Shown: positions 10,366 to 21,485 of the stretch, in pieces
Position numbering within the stretch: position 1 is the stretch's first letter
How the letters are laid out: each line of letters starts with the position of its first letter
Assembly: GCA_009823505.1 (NCBI GenBank)
Contig: VZQC01000392.1
Location: forward strand, 6,220,233-6,284,232
DNA from: Rhizomys pruinosus
Taxonomy: Eukaryota > Chordata > Mammalia > Rodentia > Spalacidae
Length of the DNA: 64,000 bases
Direction: 5' to 3'
Notes under the pieces: model-generated
Seen by the model: the letters and a program-made list of their open reading frames with translations, nothing else
Database searches by the model: none
What the model was told of the DNA's origin: nothing
Made by a program: the position numbers and the translations under genes

Positions 10366-12229
10366 TTGCATCCTATTAATTGATGTTGCAGTTGGTTTCT
10401 CTGAGGATACAGGTACAGCCAAGGCTCAGTCTGGAAATTGTTGACCATTTAGTGAAGAGCTCTCCGGGATACGTGATGTTAGGCCCAGGCTCTCCCGTTC
10501 CAACAAGCCTGCATGCCTCACTGTGGGAATCTTTGTGGTCCCTTTTCCTACCCTTGGTTATGTGTTGGGAAGTTGTTTTCCCAGAAGGGACAAAGCCACA
10601 ACTGGGGGTGAGAGTGGGGAACAAAGACCAGATTCTGACAAGTGTATGTGGTACTGACACTTCTAATACAAATAAGGAAAGTAGAGTTGGGCTAGGTCAG
10701 GATCAGGAGCAAATCAAACTAGATCTAATCTCCATGATAAAAACCTACTGAGTATAATAAAAATAAATTAAAGGTAGATTTAAGATTAGCTCTGTCAGAG
10801 AGATGAGGCAGGCAGCAATGAGGCGAAAGAACTGGAAACAGTTAGTTCTAGAAACATGATAGCGTCCATGAATAGTTTATGACTGTGCAAGCTTTCTCCA
10901 TAGAAGGCTTCACATTGTGCTTTGAAAGTAAGCCTCACTTGTAAAGACACAGTATTTTAAGCTTCATATCTGAGAAGCCCACATCCCTTTTCTTGCAGTG
11001 GCTGAAACACTTGCAGGGGAGACATCCCCAGTTAATTCCGCATTTAGCATGCTGTAGTGAGAGGTCAAGGCCTGCCATCCATCCCCATGAGAGTCAGTGA
11101 GGCTAGCCCTGTCCAATGCCTGGCCTCTGTCTTCAGCCTTAGGCAACTCTCCAAGGGAATAAATGCCATTAATCAGAAGGGACACCAGGCAAGTTCATGT
11201 GGACAGAGTGATAATGACAACAAAGAAGCCTCTCTCTTGGAAGAGATCTCAAAGCTTATGGCAAATTAACAACATGCTGTTTTTTAAGGATATCATAGAA
11301 GTGGGAGTTTTATTAAAGAGTCTAACCATCTTATTTTTCTCCAGAGTGATAACAGTAAAAATCTGATCTGATCATTTAATTCATAATACGGATGATCCAA
11401 TGATATTTTACTGATATCCGAACTTTTAATTCAAAACTTTGAGCTATTACTCTCAAGAATGAACAACTAGATACTGACACTTCTCAGGGATCAGATTACT
11501 CTGTGTTGGCTAGTCAAATTCAATCTATTGTATAAATTATTTTTGAAGTTGTAACTCTGTTCTGTACTATCATAGCACATACTTCTTAGATCTTTTGGTT
11601 GGAAATGCGACCTTGAACTTTCCTGGTGCATTTGCCCTGTTCTAGCCTGGAGACAGTCCACCTTGGGCATTTTGTACATTCCAGTCCTTCCTCTTCTCAT
11701 TCTGCTCACCCCTGTTTGGTGAAGTGAGCTTCATCTGGTATTTTATGATTTGAGTGGTTAACTCCTCTGACTCTGGACAAAGGACTATACTTCATTCTGA
11801 CAATTCGTACCCCGCAGGCTTTCCTCATGAGTGGTTCCTTCCCAACCTCTTTGGAGAATGATGGTGAAAGTCTATTTATTCAGCACTTCTCATGGGTGAA
11901 GGCCCTTCCAACCTATAAATAAAACAAATTTAACTTTTACAGGGTTACTAATGCCATGGAACGATAAATAAGTGGGCTGGCTGCCTGCTGGCTGTGAGGA
12001 TCAGGCCAAGGATTTTCATGAAATAGCCTGGGACCTTGGAATGTATGAATTTTTTATATAATCATAAGCAAATCATACTAATAACAATAATTCCTTCTTT
12101 GTTGCAGACTTCCTAACTAAAATGGAAGAGAGCTAAAACCGACCTTACCCTGATGATATATTTGAGGGACTCACCACAATTTGAAATTGGAGAAGACTCT
12201 TCCAAGAATGCAGACTCTAGAGGAAGGTC
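10366..12229. other. Unassigned non-coding stretch
   Basis: About 1.9 kb. A 123-codon frame (10380-10751 plus) overlaps another frame on the opposite strand and reads as chance. No splice-bounded exon, repeat or RNA gene is recognised. Confidence 0.5.
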
Positions 12230-12380
12230 TTATTTTTGTTTGTTTATATTTGAGACAAAGTCTTGCTATGCAGTCTTTGCTGGCCTGGAATTTGCCATGT
12301 AGACCCCTCGGACCTCAAACCCACGGAGATCTGCCTCCCAAGTGCTGAGATTAAAGGTTTGTACCACCAGCCCTGGCTAT
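12230..12380 (-). mobile_element. B1 SINE, old
   Basis: Diverged antisense B1: GAGACAAAGTCTTGCTATGC, CCTGGAATTTGCCATGTAGA, GATCTGCCTCCCAAGTGCTG and ATTAAAGGTTTGTACCACCA. Confidence 0.85.
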
Positions 12381-12554
12381 CTTTGTGTTTTGATTCCTTT
12401 CTAATTGATCACATATCATGTGCCCATAATTAATCTTATGTTATTATATGGGACACTTAAAACAATGCACAAATACAACAATATTCCTATCTTTTAATAT
12501 AATTCATTAATAGAACCAATCATGACATTTAATTTGTTAAAAAATTATGAATGT

Positions 12555-12750
12555 TAGGGGAGGATAGATGGCTTGATGGTTAAGAGTACTTGCTGGTTTT
12601 TTGTACCCGAGTTTCCAGCACCCATGCTGCTTATATTACCACCTCCTGGGGATCAGATGCCTTTTTCTGGACTCTGCAGGCACCCAGACACATGTGCAGT
12701 ACGTACATGTCCACACACATACATAAAGAACAAAAGAAATTTTTTTTACA
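12555..12750 (+). mobile_element. B2 SINE, diverged
   Basis: B2 head GGAGGATAGATGGCTTGATG with a degraded B box, ending in ACACATACATAAAGAACAAA. No clear TSD. Confidence 0.8.
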
Positions 12751-12919
12751 TGTGACTATGATAGTGTAGAAGATGGAAGACAAGGTAGCACAGAATGGAC
12801 ATGGTGTTTGGAATCAAATTAATCTGGGTTAAATTTTTACTAGTTAAGCAAGCTTGGGAAAGAATTCCTCTGGAAGGTAAAAACAATAATTCTTTCATAA
12901 GATGGTTAGAGAAAGTAGT

Positions 12920-13065
12920 GGGGGTATAGGGGTGCAGGGCTTTAATCCCAGCTCTAAGGAAGGCAGAGGCAGGCAGATCTCTGTGAGTTCAAGGCTAGCA
13001 TGGTCTATATAATGAATACCAGACCATCTGGGATTATAGGGAGATCCTGTCCCAAAACATCAAAA
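12920..13065 (+). mobile_element. B1 SINE
   Basis: Sense B1: GGGCTTTAATCCCAGCTCT, AGGCAGAGGCAGGCAGATCT, CTGTGAGTTCAAGGCTAGCA and GAGATCCTGTCCC. Confidence 0.85.
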
Positions 13066-13629
13066 AGCATGGTTATAGAAAGTATGCAAGTATGTCAGCA
13101 CTCAGTAATGTATACAACTCTAAAATGCAATTCCCATTTTACACACCTAAAAATGGAGTATTTTAGTAATGAAATGGGAAAAAGTTTAAATTTGGGTGTA
13201 TTCTGGGAAAGGAAGACCTTTAGCTGGAATATGAGTTGGTCCAAGGTATTAATTCAATTTTCTTCAAAGAGAAATAAGAAGATTGTTTAGGGAGAATGGT
13301 TTCCATGAACAAAGGCCCAATAGTGATGAGTCTCAATAGTAAGTTAGGAAAGGACATAATTATAGAAAAAAAATGGTTCAACCTAAGGTCAGAGAGTAAG
13401 GGACAATTTCATGTTTTAATATATGAAGATATATGAAAAATATATAAGATAAATAGGAAGAAAAGACCAATTAGCATTGCATTTCAGTGCTTTGTCCTAC
13501 CTACTTTATATACTTTATCTTTAGTAATGTTCACAAAGATCCTTAGTTGTGGACATTACTTCCTTAACAGTCCCAGAGAGTCAATAAAATTAGTAATGAA
13601 TAAATACAGAATAAAAACAGATGCTTGTG
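13066..13629. other. Unassigned non-coding stretch
   Basis: A/T-rich sequence with no recognised element. Confidence 0.5.
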
Positions 13630-14055
13630 ACACTCCAGGTCTGCTAGGGGCTCGACATGAAATACCCCCACACACATACATCATGTTTGAACATGAAATA
13701 TCCCCACATACATCATGTTTGAACATGAAATACCCCTCCCACACACACATCATGTTTGAACACTTGGTCCCCAGATGGCAGCTTTGTCTGAGAAGGTTAT
13801 AGAACCATTTTAGAAGACGAGGTCTAGCTGGAGAAAGTGCGCCACTAGGTCAGGTCTAACGGATTATATAATCCTGCCCTGGTTCCAGCCAAGCCCTCTC
13901 TACTCTTTGGTCCCACAAGTCATGCCATAGAAGGTTCTTTCCTCTCAATGCCTTTTTTTATCCCCTCAAACCATGAACTAAAACAAACTTTTCCTTCCTT
14001 AAGTTCTTTCTTTCAGGTGTTTTGTCACAGTGATGAGGAAAGTCATTTTACAGGC
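13630..14055 (+). mobile_element. Rodent LTR-like repeat with internal minisatellite
   Basis: It matches the rodent element with CATGTTTGAACACTTGGTCC, AAGTGCGCCACTAGG, AACTAAAACAAAC, TTCCTTAAGTTC and a TTTGTCACAGTGA end. The poly(A)-signal region is degraded. A short tandem repeat sits in its 5' part (13655-13760). Confidence 0.75.
13655..13760 (+). repeat. Minisatellite of about 40 bp, 2.5-3 units
   Basis: Imperfect units of ATGAAATA.CCC, a CACACA-type stretch, then CATCATGTTTGAAC, repeated head to tail. The last unit runs into the normal LTR-like sequence, so the repeat grew from within that element. Confidence 0.8.
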
Positions 14056-15114
14056 TATTTATTCACTAAATGGTTTATGAAAAATAATTTACTGGACCTT
14101 GGGATTATTTAAGCATATGATGATAGACAGGGGATTGAAAGAGAGTACCTTCCCCCACTGGAAATGATGGAATGAGTGGATGGATGGATAGATGCAGACA
14201 ATGATAGGGAACTAAATGGGAGCAGTAACTCCCTTGGAATAATAGAATGAGTGAATGAATAGATAAAAAGATAGAAAGATGAATATATGGAGAGACAGCA
14301 GATAAATAGTCATACTGTGGAGTTCCATCAATGCGTTGAAGAAACTAGGGTGGTGAATTAAATGTAACTTCTTGAGCCAGAGCACCTAGTAAAACCTGAC
14401 AGCATTAATAAAGACAAACTGAAAGATAGAACTGGTTACTAAAAAAGGGAGAAGAATTCAGTGCTTATTACTCAGAATAAAATTTTATGGGAATTATCTG
14501 CTAAAATATTGCTAAATGAAAATATGTTCATTGGATGCCCTTGGTTGTATACATAGATTGGCCATCTTGTCCCAGGGATGAATTTGCTTGCTGCGGATAG
14601 ACAGCCAGATTGGTCCTAAACCTGCAGGGGGAAATGTGAGCCAAGGCTGTCAGAGAACTCAACATCCTGCTGACATCTGGATTCTGAAGGAAGTAGTCAA
14701 TTAGCAGAAAAGAAAATAGGAACATAAATTCTTCAAGTATTTGGCAAGTCAAAGAACAGGTTGTTTCTTTCTCCCTTTAAACTATGTGCTGGACTCATCA
14801 GAAAACAAATCACATTCAAATCATGTTGTCCATAAAGTCTGTGAGTACCTTCCACTTAGTAAAGTGCTTTAGTTCAGCTCCAATCTCCAGTGTAACCTCC
14901 TCTCTTCAACCTTCCCCATGTGTGGACTTAGTTCAACTGGAATGATGTTGTCCTGAATTTCTTTCTCTGCATTGTTCAAAGTGAATGTGGGTGATAAGAG
15001 ATCGTTGCATAAATTTTGGAAGGCTGGATTCTAGCAGAAACCATATTCATTTTACACTGAGAAAGCTAATGCAGGACCCCAAGGGCTGTAGTGTCATGGT
15101 CTGTTGACACTCAC
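14056..15114. other. Unassigned non-coding stretch
   Basis: Includes a weak GGAT/GAAT-rich patch near 14170-14310. No gene is recognised. Confidence 0.5.
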
Positions 15115-15257
15115 CCAGCATCTACTTTGGCCTGAGGCAGAGCAGCCTGGCCAGCAGCAACTTCATCTTCCATAGCATCCTCCTTCAATTTTTCCTGCTC
15201 CTGGGCTGTGTGGGGTTTCAGCTCCCTAATGAAAAATACAACATCTCCTGCAGCATC
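15115..15257 (-). CDS. Candidate exon, 143 bp (speculative)
   Basis: On the minus strand a pyrimidine-rich stretch (CCTCTCATTTCCTTCAAGC, then TTTCAG) and an AG at 15259-15258 precede a segment open in only one of three frames. A GT donor in GTGAGT context follows at 15114. The frame begins DAAGDVVFFIREL and continues as a charged Glu/Lys-rich and Ala-rich stretch of 47 codons. I do not recognise the protein. A 47-codon open frame is not rare by chance (roughly one in ten per frame), and I found no partner exon, so this may be nothing. A remnant of a processed or unprocessed pseudogene is also possible. Confidence 0.2.
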
Positions 15258-15756
15258 CTAACATCATTGAAGCTGAAAGCTTGAAGGAAATGAGAGGTTG
15301 AGGCAACTTCCAGCCATGCTCCAGCCCCGGGGGCTCTGATTTGTCCTTTCTCTCCTGTATTTCACACCATGTTTCCTACTCAATTGTCTGCCCTACCGTC
15401 TTCATAACCAGTGGGCAAAGGTGATCAGAGGTTGCCAACCATGCCCCCAACCCCCAGGCAGTCTAGTGCTTTACATATTTCTTGGTTATATTGAAATACA
15501 TTCACATAATTTAGTTTTTAAAAAATTCTTTAAGGCTGCCCCTGTTCTTATAGACATTGTAGACCTACCAAAGCCTTAGATGTCTATTATCTGCTATCTC
15601 AATCTTTAAGGAAAAGGTACAGCCAGTCAGAGGAGGCAACAGCCTTCTGTTGACTGTTAAGTCAACTCCCCAATCATGTAGGGTCTCAGATACCTAAATA
15701 CGGAGTATGTATGTATACAAATCACACGTGTATACATATATTTACATATGTACACT
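15258..15756. other. Unassigned non-coding stretch
   Basis: No recognised repeat or gene. Short alternating ACATATAT patches occur near 15710-15750. Confidence 0.5.
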
Positions 15757-16138
15757 GATGAGTTTTGGTTGACTTGACACAAACCTAGATGTGCCTGGAA
15801 AGAAGGAATCTCAATTGAGGAATTTCCTCTATTGGTTTGACCTCTAAGCATGTCTGTGGGCATTCCTTTTATTTCTATTTGATGTGGAAAGGCCCAGTTG
15901 ACTGTAGAAAGTGCCAGGCCTGGGTTGCATAAAGAAACATAGCTGAGCAGGCAAGGGGAATGGAGCTAGTGAGCAACATTCTTCCATGTTTCCTGCTTCA
16001 GTCCTCCCTCCAGATGCCTGCCTCAGGCTCCTGCTCCAGCTTCTTTTGATGATGGACTGTAACAAGCTGTAATAAACCCTCTCTTCCCCAAGTTGGTTTG
16101 GGTCAGTATTTTATCACAGCAACAAAAAGCAAACATAA
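15757..16138 (+). mobile_element. Rodent LTR-like repeat
   Basis: Near-complete copy: TGACTTGACACAAACCTAGA, AATTGAGGAATTTCCTCTAT, TGCATAAAGAAAC (decayed TATA), AATAAACCCTCTCTTCCCC and a TTTTATCACAGCAACAAAAA end. Confidence 0.85.
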
Positions 16139-16499
16139 CGTAATATGCACATATATTTATCAAGTATTTTTTTCTCTGATCCAATGCTAACCATTATAAA
16201 GTCTCTATCCAGCTTTTGCAGCACAGAATTGAATGCCTGTGTTGTCATAGTGCTTTGACATCATAGCCTTTGCCACACTGAGTAGTAATTGATTTGTATC
16301 TCCATCTATGTGGTCTTTTTTTCATTAAAGCATCTTTAGAAGCTTTCTTTCTCCAAAAGCAGTGTTTGATAAAGAATAATTAAATATACAAGGGAGGAAG
16401 GTTGTAAGTGAGTGAGTCAGTGACCGAGCACAGGAAAGAACAAAAGGAAACCTCTCTCCATGTTTGTCTTGTCTTTTATAATTTCATGACAACATCCAG
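16139..16499. other. Unassigned non-coding stretch
   Basis: No recognised element. A pyrimidine-rich patch (CCTCTCTCCATGTTTGTCTT) lies just before the candidate exon that follows. Confidence 0.45.
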
Positions 16500-16606
16500 A
16501 GGTACTGGCAGGTGGACAGCAACTGGACATTACTGAGCATTTTCATGCTGATGGCCTCAAGCTAGAACTTGGCTCCATGACCGCCAAGGACAAAAAGGAG
16601 GCCTTG
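16500..16606 (+). CDS. Candidate exon, 107 bp (speculative)
   Basis: A CAG acceptor at 16497-16499 with an upstream pyrimidine-rich tract and a GTGAGA donor at 16607 enclose a segment open in one frame only. From 16502 it reads 35 codons beginning VLAGGQQLDITEHF and ending KDKKEAL. The frame is closed just upstream by TGA, as an intron boundary would give. I do not recognise the peptide. The length is short enough for chance, and the exon-like segment at 15115-15257 is on the other strand, so the two do not support one gene. Confidence 0.2.
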
Positions 16607-16951
16607 GTGAGAACTGGGGTTCCTTTTTAACTTGGTCAGGTCACATGACTTCTTCAGTCTTTCCATCTCTGAAGTGCTATCATTTTGTGGTTGAGAACTC
16701 AGCATTAAACTCATGAATGTTGAGTCCTGCTAACATAGACTTTTTTTCTACCCCATATCACCTCTTAAACAGAGGCCTCTTCAGAGAAGACTATTGGGGT
16801 ATGATAGCTTGGGACTCACTATGCTGAGTTTACAATAGTAAACAAAATGAAGGAAACTAGTATTCATTCAGCACTTGAGCACTTAAATATCTACTAATCT
16901 TTTCCCCTGTATTACCATAAGGAAATTAAAATTGCTTGCTACTGCCTTTAG
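16607..16951. other. Unassigned non-coding stretch
   Basis: No recognised element. Confidence 0.45.
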
Positions 16952-16964
16952 AAACTGAATTGTG

Positions 16965-17199
16965 GGTGCTGGAGAGATGGTTCAGTGGTTAAGAGCACTA
17001 ACTTCTCTTACAGAGGACCCGGGTTTGATTCCCAGCATCTACATGGCTGCTAAGAACCATCTTTAACTCCAGTTCCAGGGGAATCTGACACCCTCTTCTG
17101 ACTGCCAGGGCATTGCACGACACAGGTGCACCAACCTACATGCACACAGTACACTCATACACATAAATAAATAAACTTTAAAATTTTTATTTGAAAAAA
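16965..17199 (+). mobile_element. B2 SINE, short form, with 13-bp TSD
   Basis: B2 with A-box-like TGGTTCAGTGG and B box GGTTTGATTCC, flanked by AAACTGAATTGTG at 16952-16964 and 17200-17212. A TG microsatellite starts in the 3' TSD copy. Confidence 0.95.
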
Positions 17200-17206
17200 A
17201 AACTGA

Positions 17207-17209
<3 letters not shown>

Positions 17210-17252
<43 letters not shown>
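17210..17252. repeat. (TG)n microsatellite
   Basis: About 21 TG units, growing from the TGTG that ends the TSD of the adjacent B2. Confidence 0.98.
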
Positions 17253-17254
<2 letters not shown>

Positions 17255-17353
17255 CGTATCTTGGACTATTCTCCATATGGAGCAAGACTAGTCAATTCAA
17301 ATAGTGTGTATATTTGTTTCCCTGCCCTAAGTCCTGTGTGCCTCTTCAAGGTT

Positions 17354-17548
17354 TTTTTACCTTTTTATTTTATATGTGTGAGTGTTTTGCCTGCATGTAA
17401 GAGCATCATGTGCTTGAAGTGCTTATGGGACCAGAAGGGAGTGTCGGATCTCCTGGAACTAGAATTAAGAATGGCTGTTAGCTGCTGTACCCGAGTCCTC
17501 TGCAAGAACAGCAAGTGTTCTTAACCACTGAGCCATCTCTCCAGCCCC
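17354..17548 (-). mobile_element. B2 SINE
   Basis: Antisense B2 ending GTTCTTAACCACTGAGCCAT then CTCTCCAGCCCC. The B-box region reads GTACCCGAGTCCT on the plus strand. Confidence 0.9.
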
Positions 17549-17639
17549 CTCCATGTGGCTCTTTTGTACATATGCATGTGTGTCTCCATTATTTTAGTAG
17601 CAATATTAAGTAAGGATCATACCACAGTGATGAGCTCTT

Positions 17640-17760
17640 TACTTTCATTTAATCTTCTACCTATCTTCCATAATAAGTATTATCTCCATGTTCCTATGGA
17701 AAAACTTGGGATCAAAGAGGTTAAATAACTTCCCTGACTCTAGAGCCCACACTGTTCTCC
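17640..17760 (+). mobile_element. MIR fragment
   Basis: It carries TTATCTCCATGTTCCTATGG, AAAACTTGGGATCAAAGAGG and TTAAATAACTTCCCTGACTC in MIR order. Confidence 0.65.
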
Positions 17761-18149
17761 TTGTGCTGTGTTGTAACCCCCACTACAGTGTCTCTGGGAG
17801 GAATTGAACTCTCCTGTTGATACATGAATATATCCATAGGCCTTGATGATTATCCAATGAGCAATGTGTTTGCTGCCATCTTGGTGGGCAGGTCTGTTGC
17901 TACAACCCACAGCCAGATACAGAGTGACATAGATTACCTGTCACACAAAGGGTGATTATTCATTCAGACAATGTGATGGATTCAGGATCAGTACCTGAAC
18001 TTTTCAAGGTGAGGTCACTGACCCTAGAGAAGAGAGCTAGCCACTCACCCAAGTTCATCCCAAAGTATGTCTTAGATCTAGGTCTCTGGCAAGTCTTCTT
18101 TCTACTCTGTTGCCTCCATCTCTCCTACATCTGCCCTTCTCAGAAATTT

Positions 18150-18152
<3 letters not shown>
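17761..18152. other. Unassigned non-coding stretch
   Basis: No recognised element before the GA repeat. Confidence 0.5.
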
Positions 18153-18196
<44 letters not shown>

Positions 18197-18218
18197 GGAG
18201 AGAGAGAGAGGAGAGAGG
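18153..18218. repeat. (GA)n microsatellite
   Basis: Long GA run broken once by AAGTGG, then a shorter GA run. Polypurine on the plus strand. Confidence 0.97.
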
Positions 18219-20864
18219 TTGAAAAGTACAGGAAGGGCTGGCAAGGAGGAGACCAGGTTGGGGAAGACAGGCTGGGAGGCTAGTTATCTTTTTATGCCAG
18301 ACACCTCTCAAAGAATTGCAACATCTTGGTAATGGACTCCCAGGATGGACTGAAGCATAAGCAGACCTTCTAGTGCTTTCCTGAGGCTGTCTGCTATGTC
18401 CTTGCAAACCTTAGCATGGAGAAAGCCCATTAATGAACACCCTGCTGCTTTAGAGGTAGGAAGCACAGAACAGTTGTGTCATGGCGAGCAGGAGCTGAGG
18501 CTGCCACCTCGTTTCCTTTCCCATGGGAAAGGGAGCGTCACCGGCTTTGAGGAGGCTGTGTGATCCTCTGTGCCTGCCTCCCTGCACCCTCTCCTCTACA
18601 TGCATTTAGAATCTAATGATTCTTCTCCTAGAGTGAATGGACAAGATCCACTTCTCATAGCCCCACGCCAATCAGTAAGAATTTGTCAGTGTGAACCCCG
18701 ACAAGGGTAGGCGGTAAGAGTATGTGAAAGAGGAAGCTACCAGGGCGCCCTGGATTCTAACCTCTAATATAATAAATAATGTGTGAGACGGGGCTGGGGG
18801 TGGGCAGGGAAAGGATGCATCATTCACTTTCATAGAGGTCACACTGCCCTTCTCTTCTCTTTTCAGAGAAAAGCCTTTTTTTTTTATACATGCACGCCAC
18901 ACTCACTCACGCATGCACATTCCCTGCGAGAAGGCAACAAAGCGTTCTGGTCATCCAGAGGCCACTCAGCTCCTTCAGAGTTGAGTAAGATTAAAACAGC
19001 CTGACATCTCCAATCTTCCTCAGTGGCGGTTCATGCTTGCTCATAGGCAGATGAAAAGGGGCTTTGGGGATGTATTTAAAAACATGTATGTATATGATGG
19101 ATGGGGAGAGAGAATGCGTGTGTACAGGAATGCGATAGAAATTAATGTCTTTCTGTATTTTGGTGGGGGGAGTCTTTTGTTTCAGGTCCATGGTGGTGGA
19201 GCATTAGAAGGGTTCTGGAATTTCAGAACACAAAGTAGCAGTTTTAAATAATGAGAGAAGATTCCACATGGAACGCTCATCTGGCTGTGGCAGCCTGTGA
19301 CTGAATGAGAGAAAAGTGCCCTAGAAGCTATTCATTACGAATTCACTGGAAGCTCTCAAACGAGGCTGGCAGAAGCTGAAATTGAAGTGGTCTCTGACCT
19401 AATTTTCTTCTGCATGAAACATCTGCATCAAGGCTCTCTTTGATGTATTCCACTTGGCTCTGTCTACGGGATTGTATCACATGGCCTCCGTGTTGCCTTC
19501 TTATTGAAAGACATTTCCAGCCTGTGCAAGGTAATGCGCTATGTTACCGTTACCCAAACTAATCACTCAATGTGCTCCTAAAATACGCTCCTAAAATAGA
19601 AACAATAGCAGTTCAGAGACAATGTTGTCTGATGGCTGCTCCTGCAGCATGGGCTCCTGGTTTTCCAACTCAGATCAGTGGCATTTGCTTCATGTCATTT
19701 TAAAAACAAAGCAGAGAGAAGATAGGCAAAGCCATGCAAAGATGATGTTGGAAGAAAAGGAGCATTATGCTGGATGAAGAGTTCCTGCTTATTTGGTCCT
19801 TCTAACCATTGACTAAGATTTGGGCTCCACTTAGAACCACAAAGAGCAGAGCTGAAAGATCTCTGCCTTAGGAAAGAAAGGATCTCTTGATTTAGGTATT
19901 GCATTTATTCTAAATTCTGATTGACAGAGAAACAGAGAAAGCTGGATGCTGACTACTTGGTGATTCTTAGTGATCTATGAACTACTTTTAAAAAATTCCT
20001 TCCCTTCTTAAGCTCTCCCAACCTACCTAGAATACAGGAGTGAATTTTAAAAAGCAATAATGATAATCTTTTTTTAAAGCCACTGTAATGAGGCGTCGTC
20101 TTTATTCGGACAGGCTGGCTCTTCCCCACAGAGGTTTGCTGCCCGTCTTGCTAATGGTGTGCTGAGGTTCCCACCATCCCGGCATTATGTGAATAACCGT
20201 GGTGTCTTTTGTGTCCCACCCCCTGAAGAAGAAACCTTTGAAATTCTAAATGACTGTGCTGTGGGTTTTAATGTCTGCTTCTGAGAAAGAATTGAGAGAC
20301 GCACTCACTGAGCAAGATGCGGCATGCCTTTGAAAAGCCTTGTGCCTGACTCCTCTGTCCCACGAATTCAGATGAATATATATTATCATCCATGCCCTCC
20401 AGCTTTCCTTATGCCAGGAAAGAATTACAGATGTGATCAACAGCCCCCTTTTGTCCAAATATTGACACCCCCAGGGATAAATATGTGTCATTCCCTTCAC
20501 TATGATGAATCCAAATGAAAGAAAACCATCAGCCAGGCAGCATGGGGACCCCGGTGGGTCCTCTCCAGTCAGATGGTGGTCTAGTTCTCTGGTAACAGGT
20601 GTGTAACATACAAAACACAATCGGTAATGTAATAGATGTATGTCAGGAATCTCTACAGTGAACTGGGGGGCCATGCTGTGGATACCCTCATAAACATTGA
20701 GACCGAGACCACATTCCCCTCCTTCAGGGTCTCTTCTCTCATCATACTTTCAGCACTGAGGTCTTGAAAGAAGTCAACAAACCAGAACAACTCAACTGTG
20801 TTCCCCCTCAGTCAAAACACTCAGAATTTCATGTTCTCTGTCTTGCCTGTCAAGCTGTGATCAC
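18219..20864. other. Low-repeat stretch, no gene recognised
   Basis: About 2.6 kb without a SINE or LINE that I can identify, which is unusual here. It has more CpG than its surroundings in places (18480-18720, 20090-20340). The longest frame (20246-20674 minus, 142 codons) overlaps a plus-strand frame and shows no domain. Conserved non-coding elements could lie here, but a single sequence cannot show that. Confidence 0.45.
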
Positions 20865-21050
20865 TTGATGGCAGGCGTAGCATCTATCATTGTAGTCACA
20901 ATGTTCTCTATACGTAGGCTGAGCAGTTCATCTCAATTTAATCAAGAGTTTCCTAATTTTAGGGCAGAATTTCTAGTGTCCTGGAAATCCCTCCATTCTT
21001 GTCAAATCGCCTATCCACAGTAAATGCTCAATACGCATATTATTAATTCA
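20865..21050 (+). mobile_element. Possible L2 3'-end fragment
   Basis: ACTTGATGGCAGGCGTAGCA and TCCACAGTAAATGCTCAATA resemble the L2 3' end (GAGGGCAGGG then GTAGGTGCTCAATAAAT). Weak match. Confidence 0.4.
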
Positions 21051-21286
21051 AAAGGAAAATACCACGTCAACATTACCCTGTAGATAATAAACTCTAGGAC
21101 TGGTTTTGAGGGGCTTTCCTTACCCATGTGTCTTCCCATCAGAGGCAAGAGCTCAGCAAAACCCAGTCATTGGCTTTGCTAAGAATCTGTCCTAGACCAA
21201 GAAGAGAACTAGATTTTGACTGCTTCAAATGGGTATCAGAAACACACAGGAAATATCTTGTCACATGATTTATAAGGCAGCGGGAT
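21051..21286. other. Unassigned non-coding stretch
   Basis: No recognised element. Confidence 0.45.
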
Positions 21287-21485
21287 GTGAAGGGAAATGA
21301 GGGAGTTCAGAGGAAGGGGGGGCTGAGGAATAAAGGGGGGGAGGAAGGAGGAAGGAGAAGAAAGGCAAGAAGAGGGAAGGGAGAGAGGAAGATGACTTGG
21401 GGAGAAGGAGAGGGAACAAGAGGACGAATGAGGGGAAGAGGAAGAGAAAGAGATGGAAAGGGGAGGGGAGGAGAAAGGAGAGGAC
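21287..21485. repeat. Polypurine (GGA/GAA-rich) tract
   Basis: About 200 bases almost wholly A and G on the plus strand, with few pyrimidine breaks. The open frames it yields on both strands (up to 143 codons) are composition artefacts. Such tracts can form triplex DNA and stall polymerases. Confidence 0.9.

Noticed and set aside
20246..20674. 142-codon open frame on the minus strand
   Set aside because: No domain, signal or splice context. A 64-codon plus-strand frame overlaps it, and the length is compatible with chance in 64 kb.
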